Source: an uncultured Lachnospiraceae bacterium (GTDB taxonomy: Bacteria; Bacillota; Clostridia; Lachnospirales; Lachnospiraceae). Taken from it: DNA of 32,086 nt. Position 1 is the stretch's first letter. Every line of letters starts with the position of its first letter. The notes beneath the pieces are model-generated. The model saw only the letters and a program-made list of their open reading frames with translations, was not told the origin of the DNA and searched no databases. The position numbers were made by a program, and so were the translations under genes. The stretch is from contig CALWGV010000002.1 in NCBI GenBank assembly GCA_944380185.1, forward strand, positions 1 through 32,086. The letters run 5' to 3'. Below, piece after piece: positions 17,902-27,987 of this stretch.

Positions 17902-18698
17902 AGGGAAAATCGACGGCAGGAGAGAGAAGCGTGAGAAAAAGAAGCTGTGCGGTCAGCGATTTTGACCGAACTTTATATGTAAATGAGAAGATCAGCCCGG
18001 AGAATATCCGGGCTGTGCGCAGTTGGCAGAACGCGGGAAACTGGTTCGTCATTGCCACCGGGAGAAACGAGAGCGGTCTGCGGGAGAAGCTCGGCCAATA
18101 CGACCTGAGACCGGATGCCTTTATCTTGAACAATGGGGCCCGCGTGCTCTTAAAGGATGGGACGGAGATCTACTGCCGCACCATCGATGAGGGTACAGCC
18201 CAGGCAGTGATGCGCTATCTCTATGAAAACGATCGGGACGGGATTGGTGTCTCGCTGCGGGACCGGAAGATCAATATTCTGTCAAAGGAGGGAACGACGA
18301 CGCAGAAATCCTGCGACGGCGTGATGACCATAGAGGAGGCGCGGGAGCTTACGGCTGTGGTTCAGCTGCATACCAGACGGCCAGACGATGTGGAGTGGAT
18401 ATCCAGGCTGTGCCGGGACCTCAACGAGCGTTTTCCCGGCGTCACCGCCTATGCCAATGTGTGGAACGCCGACATCATGGCCCACGGTGTAGACAAGGCG
18501 GCGGGTATAGCTCATCTGACTGAATATGCCGGAGACTTCGATGAGGTGCTCACTGTGGGCGACAGTGAAAACGATGTGCGCATGATCGGAGAGCATAAAG
18601 GTGCCGCCATGAGCTGGGCCTGCGAGAACGCCAGGCAGGCGGCCAGCTGCACGGTGGAGTCGGTGGCCGAGTATTTAAATCGTCACCTGGATGGATGA
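17898..18698 (+). CDS. Cof-type HAD-superfamily sugar phosphatase
   Basis: This 266-residue cytoplasmic HAD hydrolase of the Cof (IIB) class has motif I SDFDRT (nucleophile Asp21, acid/base Asp23), a threonine motif VIATGRN at about residue 52, and motif IV VGDSENDVRM near the C-terminus. Such proteins dephosphorylate sugar phosphates. I chose the ATG at 17898, which overlaps the previous stop and follows GGAAAGGAG. A GTG at 17931 with AGGAGAG upstream would place motif I 9-12 residues from the start, as is usual, and is a serious alternative. It is the last gene of the operon. Confidence 0.85.
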   Translation: MKGKSTAGERSVRKRSCAVSDFDRTLYVNEKISPENIRAVRSWQNAGNWFVIATGRNESGLREKLGQYDLRPDAFILNNGARVLLKDGTEIYCRTIDEGTAQAVMRYLYENDRDGIGVSLRDRKINILSKEGTTTQKSCDGVMTIEEARELTAVVQLHTRRPDDVEWISRLCRDLNERFPGVTAYANVWNADIMAHGVDKAAGIAHLTEYAGDFDEVLTVGDSENDVRMIGEHKGAAMSWACENARQAASCTVESVAEYLNRHLDG

Positions 18699-18703
18699 GG
18701 GAC

Positions 18704-21022
<2,319 letters not shown>

Positions 21023-21026
<4 letters not shown>

Positions 21027-22435
21027 TCTTCTGCCTCTCCATAAACACTGTCGTCAAATCCCAAGAGCCATGTGGCCACAAAGGCCACGATAATTGTAAT
21101 CGCAGCGGCGGCGATTGCCATGTAGAAATTTCCCATGCTTCCGTCCGGATTCAGGAAGATCGGCATGGTAAAAAAGGAGGGTGCGCCAAAGCTGTATACG
21201 TGGACGCTGGTAATCGCGCAGAAAATCGCATTGGCAATGCAGGCAATCCAGGTGGCGGCCAGAGGCCGTTTCATTCGCACGCAGATGCCGTAGAGCGTCG
21301 GCTCTGTGACACCGGCCAGAAATGCGGTGATTGCACAGGAGGAAGCCAGCGTGCGCAGATTTTTATTCTTGGTTTTCAGCATGCAGGCCAGCGCTACGCC
21401 GAACTGCGAGAAATTCATCCCGATAAAGGCGGGGAAGAGCATGTTGTCGTAGCCTACCGAATTGAACATTCCCATGACAAGAGGGATCAAGCCCAGATGC
21501 ATGCCTGTCAGCACGAGCAGCGGAGCCAGGCAGCCTGCGACTAGCACGGATGCCCACGGCAGGGTGTTGTTAATAGAGCCAAGGGCCAGAGACAAAAGAT
21601 CGCCGCAGTAGCTTCCGATGGGGCCGGTCACGCAGAGCATAACGGGAACCATGATAACCACGCAGAGGAAAGGACGGAAGATATATTTTACTGCTGCCGG
21701 AACAATCTTTTCCACGAATCTCTGGACATAGGAGAACACCCAGATGGTAAGAATGATCGGAATCGAGGTGGAAGAGTAGTCTACCGTCTTTACCGGAAGT
21801 CCGAACAGGCTTACATAACTGCCCTGGGCGGTGAGGCCAATCAGTGTGGGGCTGATTAATAGGGCGCCCAGAAAAACGCTGATGATGATATCGCAGTTGA
21901 ATTTTTTGGCCGCTGTATAGGCCAGGAGGACAGGCAGGAAATACAGGGCGCCGGTTCCTACCATATTGACGATGGTATAGGTGCTTCCCGTGCTGTCCAA
22001 GCCAAAGCGGGTCAGGATTACCAGCAGGGCTGAAATCAATCCGCTGCACATAATCAGCGGGATGGCAGGACCGATTACGGAGGAGAGAACATTTAACAGC
22101 CGGCTGATAAGATTGGGCTTCTTTTCGCCTTCGGAGGCGGAAAGATCCTTGTCGAGATTTTCTTTGATTGCGGCCTGCTGCTCCAGATGAAATTTTCGGG
22201 TGATGGCATCGTATACCTTCGACACATCGTTTCCGATGATCACCTGTACGCCGCCGGCAACCTCGGCTATACCCAGCACGCCCGGAATTTTCTTGACGGC
22301 TTCCAGATCTGCCTTTTCCTTATCTGCCAGCTGTGCGCGCAGCCTTGTAGAGCAATGCTGCAGCTTGACAATGTTTGCTGCTCCGCCCAGTTTTTCTACA
22401 ACTGAACTGCCTAATGCTTCATAATTCTTCGCCAT
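21023..22435 (-). CDS. PTS transporter EIIBC, beta-glucoside type
   Basis: This 470-residue membrane protein imports and phosphorylates beta-glucosides. An N-terminal EIIB domain carries the phosphorylated Cys28 in LQHCSTRLR and the stretch GVLGIAEVAGGVQVIIG. The EIIC domain (from about residue 105) has about ten membrane segments with AGVTEPTLYG as hallmark. Unlike full-length BglF/BglP (about 620 residues), it ends after EIIC and has no EIIA domain, so EIIA must come from elsewhere. AGGAGG lies at normal distance before the ATG. The BglG-like regulator gene is upstream on the same strand. Confidence 0.94.
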
Positions 22436-22470
22436 ACTCAGGCCTCCTTTTTTGTGTGCTTTAACGCCTT

Positions 22471-22507
22471 ACAGGTCGCTTTGACGTAAAAATCTGTACG
22501 GACCTGT
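22471..22507 (-). promoter_or_regulatory. Leader stem-loop or operator before the beta-glucoside PTS genes
   Basis: ACAGGTC (22471-22477) and GACCTGT (22501-22507) form a 7-bp inverted repeat with a 23-nt loop that contains a small CGTA/TACG pair. It would lie at the very 5' end of the PTS transcript, a few bases after the expected start. It does not match the RAT consensus of LicT/BglG targets. Confidence 0.4.
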
Positions 22508-22517
22508 TCTGCGTTTT

Positions 22518-22546
22518 AGTATAATACACAAAGAAGGGCTGAGAAA
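22518..22546 (-). promoter_or_regulatory. Weak promoter of the beta-glucoside PTS operon
   Basis: On the minus strand, TTTCTC (22546-22541), a 17-bp spacer and TATACT (22523-22518) form a promoter with a good -10 and a poor -35. This fits dependence on the BglG-like activator encoded just upstream. Confidence 0.45.
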
Positions 22547-22599
22547 CTTTTATTTTTTCGTGATTAGTTACGAAGATATCTGTATTTCCGGCTGCCTGG

Positions 22600-24384
22600 T
22601 CAGCGCAGCCGCAGCAGCTCTTCGCTGACCAGGTGAAAGAAGGCGTCCATATCGCCTTCACCGCCGTAGTGCGCATATAGGATGGCAGTGATCTGCTTCC
22701 CTTTGCGCTGCAGGGGCGGGTCGAGATGCAGCAGCCGCAGACTGTTGGCACTGTCCTGATCGTGGGAGATCACGCACATCAAATGCTCGCCGATACTTCC
22801 GGTGGAAATATTGCCGCCGGACAGATTAATCCCGCAGGCAGCCAGCAATTCTCCGCAGCTTCCTGCCCTTCCGTCCATATGGCATTCGTACTGCTTGGCC
22901 AGGTAACGTCTGCGCAGATCCTCCTTCCGGGCTTTTTCCTCTTTTTCCTTTTGCCAGACAATGTGCTTTTGCAGTTCGCGCAGCTGTTTCTCTCCGATAA
23001 AGGGGTTGATATAATAAAAGCCTGCTTCCGCCAGCAGCGGATCATGTTCTGTGGTCAGAAGGAGATCCCATTTCCTGATATCCTCCGGTGCCATGTTTTC
23101 GTAGACATAGCGGGGCAGAACATTTACTTCCCGGCAGTAGACATTCAGTTCCTCTTTCAGCGTTTCGGAAAGATGATAGAGTACGGCTGCGCTCTCATCG
23201 CTGACGACGAGTATTCGGAGTTTCTGACGCTGCTTCTCCAGGGCGGCAGCCAGATAGAGGATCATATAGCCCAGTTCGGCATCGGGAATTTCGGTCTCCA
23301 GAGCCGCTTTCAGATAAATGCGCAGCAGATGAAGTTCCAGCGGATACCGGCAGCTGATTTCAGCGGTGTAGGTTCCGATATTGGTCCGGCCGCTCTCGAT
23401 GCGCAGCATCATGCGGGAAATATGATTTTCCATGGAGGAAAGCCACGGCTCATCTGGAGCCAGCCGCAGACCGGTACCCTCTTCCAGCAGGGAGAGAAAA
23501 CGCATCAGTTTTTTACGCAGAGGCGGGTCGACAACAGGCTCCTTTTTTAACAGATTCAATTCCCGGAGTCTCCCTTCCAGCTGCAAAAGCTCCGCTTCAG
23601 ATGCCTTATAATCCAGCTGTGCGGCGATTGCAGCGGCCAGCTCCTGGGCAAGGGCGGACAGAGGGAAGCGGACGGAAGGATATCCCTCGGCAAAGCCGAG
23701 GCGGGAGCGAACTATACTTACGCTCAGATACTTCGCAAAATCGCTGCAGGTGTCTCCGCTTACAATATAGCTATGGCGTAGGAAACAGTCGGTAACCAGT
23801 TTATACAGCGGCTCGATCAGAGAAAGGATTTGCCTGGTCTCTGGCTGATCCACCGGCATGCGGTTATCGCCGAGCATGGATTTCATGCATAGGATGCGTT
23901 TGATATTTTCCGGAGCATCCAGGCGGATCCCTTTCTGGTGGGAGACAATCAGTCTGGCGTTTTTGGTACGTCCGATAACTCGTTTTACCTGCGTCAGATT
24001 CATGTTTACGGTAGACTTTGAGAAGTACAGGCGATCTGCAATGTCTCCGATACTGATGAAATCCTTTTCAAACAGCAGCACTGCCAGGAGTCTTCTGGAG
24101 TGAATCAGCCGTTCATCTGTGCCGTGGAGGCCATCTGTATCCTGCAGCAGGAGGGCCTTTATCTCGTTGGACGGATCTGACAGCAGATAGCCCTTACGGT
24201 TATTAGAAATGATACCTGTATTTTCCGACAGCTTTTTCTGACGCAGCTCGGCATTGATGCTGCGTATCTCCGTTTGTATTGTCCTTTTCCCAACACCGAT
24301 CAATTCCTCAAGCATTGTACCGGATAACCAGGTGTCTGCTCCGGAGAGCACGGTTAAAATCTGATATTGTCGTTTGGTAAACAT
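22600..24384 (-). CDS. BglG/LicR-family PRD transcriptional activator
   Basis: This 594-residue regulator has the modular layout of DNA-binding PRD activators: an HTH at about residues 5-50 (KRTIQTEIRSINAEL as recognition region), a second HTH at about 105-140 (SIGDIADRLYFSKSTV), two PRD-like helical domains at about 190-400, and an EIIB-like domain (KLRILVVSDESAAVLYHL). A C-terminal region of about 100 residues may be a reduced EIIA-like domain. Two DNA-binding domains at the N-terminus, in place of a CAT RNA-binding domain, mean it acts on DNA and not as an antiterminator. It lies 164 bp upstream of the beta-glucoside PTS gene on the same strand and is its likely activator. Confidence 0.85.
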   Translation of the reverse strand: MFTKRQYQILTVLSGADTWLSGTMLEELIGVGKRTIQTEIRSINAELRQKKLSENTGIISNNRKGYLLSDPSNEIKALLLQDTDGLHGTDERLIHSRRLLAVLLFEKDFISIGDIADRLYFSKSTVNMNLTQVKRVIGRTKNARLIVSHQKGIRLDAPENIKRILCMKSMLGDNRMPVDQPETRQILSLIEPLYKLVTDCFLRHSYIVSGDTCSDFAKYLSVSIVRSRLGFAEGYPSVRFPLSALAQELAAAIAAQLDYKASEAELLQLEGRLRELNLLKKEPVVDPPLRKKLMRFLSLLEEGTGLRLAPDEPWLSSMENHISRMMLRIESGRTNIGTYTAEISCRYPLELHLLRIYLKAALETEIPDAELGYMILYLAAALEKQRQKLRILVVSDESAAVLYHLSETLKEELNVYCREVNVLPRYVYENMAPEDIRKWDLLLTTEHDPLLAEAGFYYINPFIGEKQLRELQKHIVWQKEKEEKARKEDLRRRYLAKQYECHMDGRAGSCGELLAACGINLSGGNISTGSIGEHLMCVISHDQDSANSLRLLHLDPPLQRKGKQITAILYAHYGGEGDMDAFFHLVSEELLRLR

Positions 24385-24419
24385 TTATGAATCCCCTTTT
24401 GTAGAGCCGCACACGGTGA

Positions 24420-24455
24420 ACGATGGAACTGGGAGAATTTTGGTCTCTCCATCGT
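24420..24455 (-). repeat. Inverted repeat in the leader of the BglG-like gene
   Basis: ACGATGGA (24420-24427) and TCCATCGT (24448-24455) form an 8-bp stem, extended inside by GAGA/TCTC with an asymmetric bulge. It falls within the 5' leader of the minus-strand regulator transcript. It could be an operator or an RNA control element. Confidence 0.45.
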
Positions 24456-24479
24456 AAACAGATAATTTTTCCGTTTTTA

Positions 24480-24509
24480 ATTATAACTTGTATCCTGCCA
24501 TCTTGACAA
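24480..24509 (-). promoter_or_regulatory. Promoter of the BglG-like regulator, overlapping the marR promoter
   Basis: On the minus strand, TTGTCA (24509-24504), an 18-bp spacer and a perfect TATAAT (24485-24480) make a credible promoter. Its -35 occupies the same bases as the -35 of the divergent marR promoter, so the two polymerases should exclude each other. Confidence 0.5.
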
Positions 24510-24531
24510 GCCGGTAAAGATGTACTATCAT
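24503..24531 (+). promoter_or_regulatory. Promoter of marR-MFS operon
   Basis: A perfect TTGACA (24503-24508) and TATCAT (24526-24531) are separated by 17 bp. The spacer's right half, the -10 and the start site lie inside a large palindrome, indicating autorepression by the MarR protein. Confidence 0.8.
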
Positions 24532-24555
24532 CTAATTAGTTGATAGTACATCTTT
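24516..24555. promoter_or_regulatory. 40-bp near-perfect palindrome, probable MarR operator
   Basis: The arms AAAGATGTACTATCA (24516-24530) and TGATAGTACATCTTT (24541-24555) are perfect 15-bp complements. The 10 bases between them contain the palindrome CTAATTAG; the only mispair is T/T at 24531/24540. The inner part, ATCATCTAATTAGTTGAT, has the size of a MarR-dimer site. It covers the -10 and start site of the marR promoter. Confidence 0.8.
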
Positions 24556-24572
24556 CCAAAGGAGGGATCAAG

Positions 24573-25037
24573 TTGGATATAACGCAACGTCAGATCACGA
24601 AAATAGCCAGAGAGGTGGGGAAGTTTACTTCTCGGATGATGAAGGAAGAGGGGGTAGGTACGGCGGAGTTCGATCTCATTCATGTTGTACGAAAAAGGCC
24701 CGGCATCACGCAGGCGGAGATATGCAAAATCTTAGGGGCAGATAAAGGGGCTGTGGCAAAGCAGACCGCCAATTTGGAGGCAAAGGGCTATCTTCGGAGG
24801 GAAAATAACCCGGAAGATGGCCGCAGTCAGCTTATTTATCCCACAGAACAGGCGCAGAGTCTGAAAAATTCCAAGGCGCACATTGAAACCCTGTTTTATG
24901 AATGGCTTGTTGAAACACTTTCGGAAGAGGAACGGAAGGAGTTTGCTCGTCTGCTGGATATTCTTTATCATCGGTGTAAAGAAGAAAGCAAAGCCGATTT
25001 TCTTGAGATGACGGCACGCGTAAAGGAGAGTGAATGA
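24573..25037 (+). CDS. MarR-family transcriptional repressor
   Basis: This 154-residue winged-helix regulator probably represses its own operon. ITQAEICKILGADKGAVAKQ (residues 45-64) is the helix-turn-helix, and YLRRENNPEDGRSQLIYPTE is the wing, with the DGR motif usual for the family. A TTG start at 24573 is chosen: GGAGGG lies 7-8 bp upstream, and the protein begins MDITQRQITK; an upstream TTG at 24540 lies inside the operator and lacks a ribosome site. The MFS gene begins immediately downstream, so a small-molecule inducer exported by it may release repression. Confidence 0.9.
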   Translation: MDITQRQITKIAREVGKFTSRMMKEEGVGTAEFDLIHVVRKRPGITQAEICKILGADKGAVAKQTANLEAKGYLRRENNPEDGRSQLIYPTEQAQSLKNSKAHIETLFYEWLVETLSEEERKEFARLLDILYHRCKEESKADFLEMTARVKESE

Positions 25038-25038
25038 T

Positions 25039-26325
25039 ATGGATACCAGTCGAAAGAAAAAGCATCTGTCGCAAGCAATGGCATTTCTCATTCTGTTTGG
25101 AATCGTCAGCTTGTTCTCGGATATGACTCATGAGGGAGCCTCCAGTATCCGCGGGGCATATCTGTCTATTATGGGTGCTTCCGCCGGCGCGATCGGCTTT
25201 TTCTCCGGCCTGGGAGAACTGATCGGATACTCCATGCGTTATGTATTTGGAAAACTTACGGATAAAACCCGCCAGTATTGGCCTATCACGATCATAGGCT
25301 ATGTGCTGGATGTTATGGCTGTACCTGCATTGGCTCTGGTAGGCGAGGATGGATGGGTATGGGCGTGTCTGCTGCTGCTTATCCAGCGGATGGGTAAAGC
25401 CATCAAGAAGCCGGCCAAAGACACAATCATGTCCTTTGCAGCATCTCAAGAGGGAGTGGGAAAGAGCTTCGGTCTGCAGGAACTGCTGGATCAAATCGGC
25501 GCTTTTTTAGGGCCGGTACTGCTGTATTTGGTGATGCTGTTTCGGACGGAAGGCGATGTCTTTCAGACCTATGCTTTCTGCTTCGCGGTACTTGCCATTC
25601 CCGGCGTTATTACGCTGGTTCTGCTGCTGTTTACCCGGCGCAGGTTTCCCAACCCTGAGCAATTCGAGCCTGAGCCGAAGGAACACGTTCCTTTCCGCAT
25701 GAGAAAAAGTTTCGTGCTTTATATCGCGGGGATCAGCTGCTTTGCTTTTGGGTTTATTGATTATTCGCTTATCATCATGCATGTTTCCAACGTCTACACC
25801 GGTCTGGCGGCCAACCTGGCAGAGACCTCCTCGCTGGTAACGGAGGGAACTCTTCCTCTGCTTTACGCCGGTGCGATGTTAGTGGATGCGATAGCTGCTC
25901 TTGTGTTCGGCCATCTTTATGATAGGATCGGGGTAAAGGCTCTGATGCTTTCCACCTTGCTTTCCAGCGTGTTTGCGATCTTTGTCTTCTCTATTCACTC
26001 CGTTCCGATGCTTCTGGTCGGCGTAGCTCTCTGGGGAGTAGGGATGGGCGCGCAGGAATCCATCCTGAAAGCTGTGGTTACTTCAATGGTTCCTAAAGAT
26101 TGCCGAGCTACAGGATATGGAATCTTTGAATGTTCCTTCGGCATTTTCTGGTTCCTTGGAAGTTGGATCATGGGTGTGCTTTATGATTTGAGCATCCCTG
26201 CAATGGTGGCTGTATCGGTTATCGCGCAGCTTTTGGCTATTCCGCTCTATCTCGCTTCAGACAGACGTGCTCGGGTTGAGAATGCCCGTTTGGGCAGCTC
26301 AAAGACAGACGGGATGGTTTCTTAG
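25039..26325 (+). CDS. MFS transporter, probable exporter
   Basis: This 428-residue protein has about 12 membrane helices and the major facilitator fold. The loop between helices 2 and 3 reads GKLTDKTRQYW, and a matching FGHLYDRIGVKAL lies in the second half, both versions of the MFS signature. The helix after QRMGKAIKKPAKDT and the C-terminal ATGYGIFECSFG are well conserved in a group of bacterial MFS proteins of unknown substrate. The ATG at 25039 is about 10 bp after GGAGAG; a GTG at 25030 is too close to it. It is cotranscribed with marR, its stop at 25037 just before, which suggests drug or metabolite efflux. Confidence 0.88.
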   Translation: MDTSRKKKHLSQAMAFLILFGIVSLFSDMTHEGASSIRGAYLSIMGASAGAIGFFSGLGELIGYSMRYVFGKLTDKTRQYWPITIIGYVLDVMAVPALALVGEDGWVWACLLLLIQRMGKAIKKPAKDTIMSFAASQEGVGKSFGLQELLDQIGAFLGPVLLYLVMLFRTEGDVFQTYAFCFAVLAIPGVITLVLLLFTRRRFPNPEQFEPEPKEHVPFRMRKSFVLYIAGISCFAFGFIDYSLIIMHVSNVYTGLAANLAETSSLVTEGTLPLLYAGAMLVDAIAALVFGHLYDRIGVKALMLSTLLSSVFAIFVFSIHSVPMLLVGVALWGVGMGAQESILKAVVTSMVPKDCRATGYGIFECSFGIFWFLGSWIMGVLYDLSIPAMVAVSVIAQLLAIPLYLASDRRARVENARLGSSKTDGMVS

Positions 26326-26360
26326 CTTTGCAAATAGTATAGGGTATGCGCCAAATATTT

Positions 26361-26392
26361 GCCTATCTCTGTGTCAGGGATAGGCGTTTTTT
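26361..26392 (+). terminator. Terminator of marR-MFS operon
   Basis: GCCTATC (26361-26367) pairs with GATAGGC (26379-26385); CTG/CAG and one T-G pair extend it to an 11-bp stem with a TGT loop. GTTTTTT follows. The T-run merges directly into the repeat box of the next promoter. Confidence 0.9.
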
Positions 26393-26444
26393 AACATTTT
26401 GCAAACATTCCGCAATCATTTTGAAAACGACAGGGCGGTATACT
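26393..26444 (+). promoter_or_regulatory. Response-regulator-type box (three 11-bp direct repeats) and -10 of the acyltransferase gene
   Basis: AACATTTTGCA (26393-26403), AACATTCCGCA (26404-26414) and ATCATTTTGAA (26415-26425) are head-to-tail 11-bp repeats. The last ends 13 bp before a -10 TATACT (26439-26444). No -35 is present. Repeats of 11 bp at this place are typical of OmpR/PhoB-family activators. The same arrangement recurs at 30114-30165. Confidence 0.65.
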
Positions 26445-26546
26445 GCCGCTATAAGTTTTTCATGATTGATTTGCGGCAACGCGGTATGTTTAAGCCGGGC
26501 AAGTCGGCAGGGATGGGTTAATGTCAATAAAAAGGAGATTGACGGT

Positions 26547-27920
26547 ATGGGAAATATTTTTCATGACATTTGCGATGCACTGGTTAACAACGAAAAGGAA
26601 ATGATGATCCGCAAGTCCGGATCCACCAAGGAGGGCAGCAATGAGAAGATCCGCTCCGGGCAGAGCTATCTTTACAAAAGATACGGTATGGAAAGCGAAG
26701 TGATCGAAGTTCGATTCAAACAGAAGGTATCCGGTTCTCTCCTGAACCAGGCCCTTTTGCAGGCCATGAAAAGATATCCTTACTTTAATACGAAGATAAT
26801 TGAAAAGGACGGCGATTTTTATATTGTACAGAATGAGCAGTCCATGGTTGCGAGGCGGACAAAAAATCTGGTCAGACTGGGTCATATCAGCTGCGGCTAT
26901 CATCTGGTTGACATCACCTATTACGATCGTTCGCTCTTTGTCTCTTTTCATCATGCTCTCTGCGACGGGCGTGGAATCATGCCCTTTGTGGAGACGCTGA
27001 TTTACTATTACGGTCAGCTGAGGTATGATGTGCAGACGCCGCCCCAGGGCGTCCGGTTGGCGGAGGATCCGCTGCTTTGCGGTGAGACCGTCGATCCGTT
27101 CCTGCAGAAGTATGATTTTGACGAAAACAAGAAGTTTATCGAATTTGGTCGGGAAGCTTATACAATTCCGGAGAATGTGCCGTCGGAGGAAGTCACCAAT
27201 TACCGATATGAGATAAGAGTTCCCGTGGATTCCTATATGAAGGTCTGTAAAGAAAATAATGCCACGCCGGTCATTTTGCTGGCACTGCTTATGAGCCATG
27301 GGATCGCTGAGATGTATCCGGATTATGATAAACCGATTCATGCCAACATCGCTGCCGATATGCGTGATGCCCTGGACTGCCCGAATACTTTTAAAAACTG
27401 CGTTAAGACGATGATTCTTCCCTACAGCAGAGCGTTCAGCCAGAAGAGTCTTATCGAGGAGGCCACTGCGTATCGGGAAATACTGAATGCACAGCGCGAT
27501 AGGGATTACTGCCGCAAGGAGGCCAATGCGATGGCAGGATTGTCTGACAAGCTGGACAGTTTTGACTCTTATGAGGAGAAGCAGAAGATGATGGCATTTT
27601 TCGAAGGAATGACTCTGGACACCTATATTGTCAGCTATCTTGGCATATTCAAACTGGGAGAAAATGCGAAGCATATTGACAGCATCCATCTCTATAATTC
27701 CGGAACCACCGGGCTGGGAATCAATATGATCTGCTGCGGAGACTCCTTTATCTTTGATTTCAAACAGAATTTTTCTTCGGATAAATATGTAAAAGCCTTC
27801 TGCGCGGAGCTGAAGAGCTGCAATATTCCCTGTGAAGCAAGCGCCGCGATTGCCTTCATTACGCCGGGAGATTCCATTATCAAAAGAGATCTCCGAAAGG
27901 AACAGGACACACAACGATAA
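26547..27920 (+). CDS. Condensation-fold (CoA-dependent acyltransferase superfamily) protein
   Basis: This 457-residue stand-alone protein has the catalytic HHxxxDG motif (HHALCDG, His135, His136, Asp140), shared by NRPS condensation domains, alcohol acetyltransferases and wax-ester/DGAT acyltransferases. The first half holds the two-strand start YMESEVIEVRFKQ-like region and the motif; the second half (NIAADMRDAL, GINMICCGDSFIFDFKQNF) fits the latch side of the fold. No carrier-protein or adenylation domain is nearby, so an acyltransferase acting on a small molecule or envelope component is more likely than peptide synthesis. The ATG at 26547 follows AAAGGAG. Its promoter box links it to the two-component region downstream. 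Confidence 0.75.
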   Translation: MGNIFHDICDALVNNEKEMMIRKSGSTKEGSNEKIRSGQSYLYKRYGMESEVIEVRFKQKVSGSLLNQALLQAMKRYPYFNTKIIEKDGDFYIVQNEQSMVARRTKNLVRLGHISCGYHLVDITYYDRSLFVSFHHALCDGRGIMPFVETLIYYYGQLRYDVQTPPQGVRLAEDPLLCGETVDPFLQKYDFDENKKFIEFGREAYTIPENVPSEEVTNYRYEIRVPVDSYMKVCKENNATPVILLALLMSHGIAEMYPDYDKPIHANIAADMRDALDCPNTFKNCVKTMILPYSRAFSQKSLIEEATAYREILNAQRDRDYCRKEANAMAGLSDKLDSFDSYEEKQKMMAFFEGMTLDTYIVSYLGIFKLGENAKHIDSIHLYNSGTTGLGINMICCGDSFIFDFKQNFSSDKYVKAFCAELKSCNIPCEASAAIAFITPGDSIIKRDLRKEQDTQR

Positions 27921-27987
27921 AAGACTGGAAAGAGAGTCTTCTGATCGGTGTGGATGCTTTGAAGTTATACTTTGTGCCGTCGGGGCA

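Noticed and set aside
22471-22507. RAT antiterminator sequence for a LicT/BglG RNA-binding protein
   Set aside because: The sequence does not match the RAT consensus and the local regulator starts with DNA-binding HTH domains, not a CAT domain.
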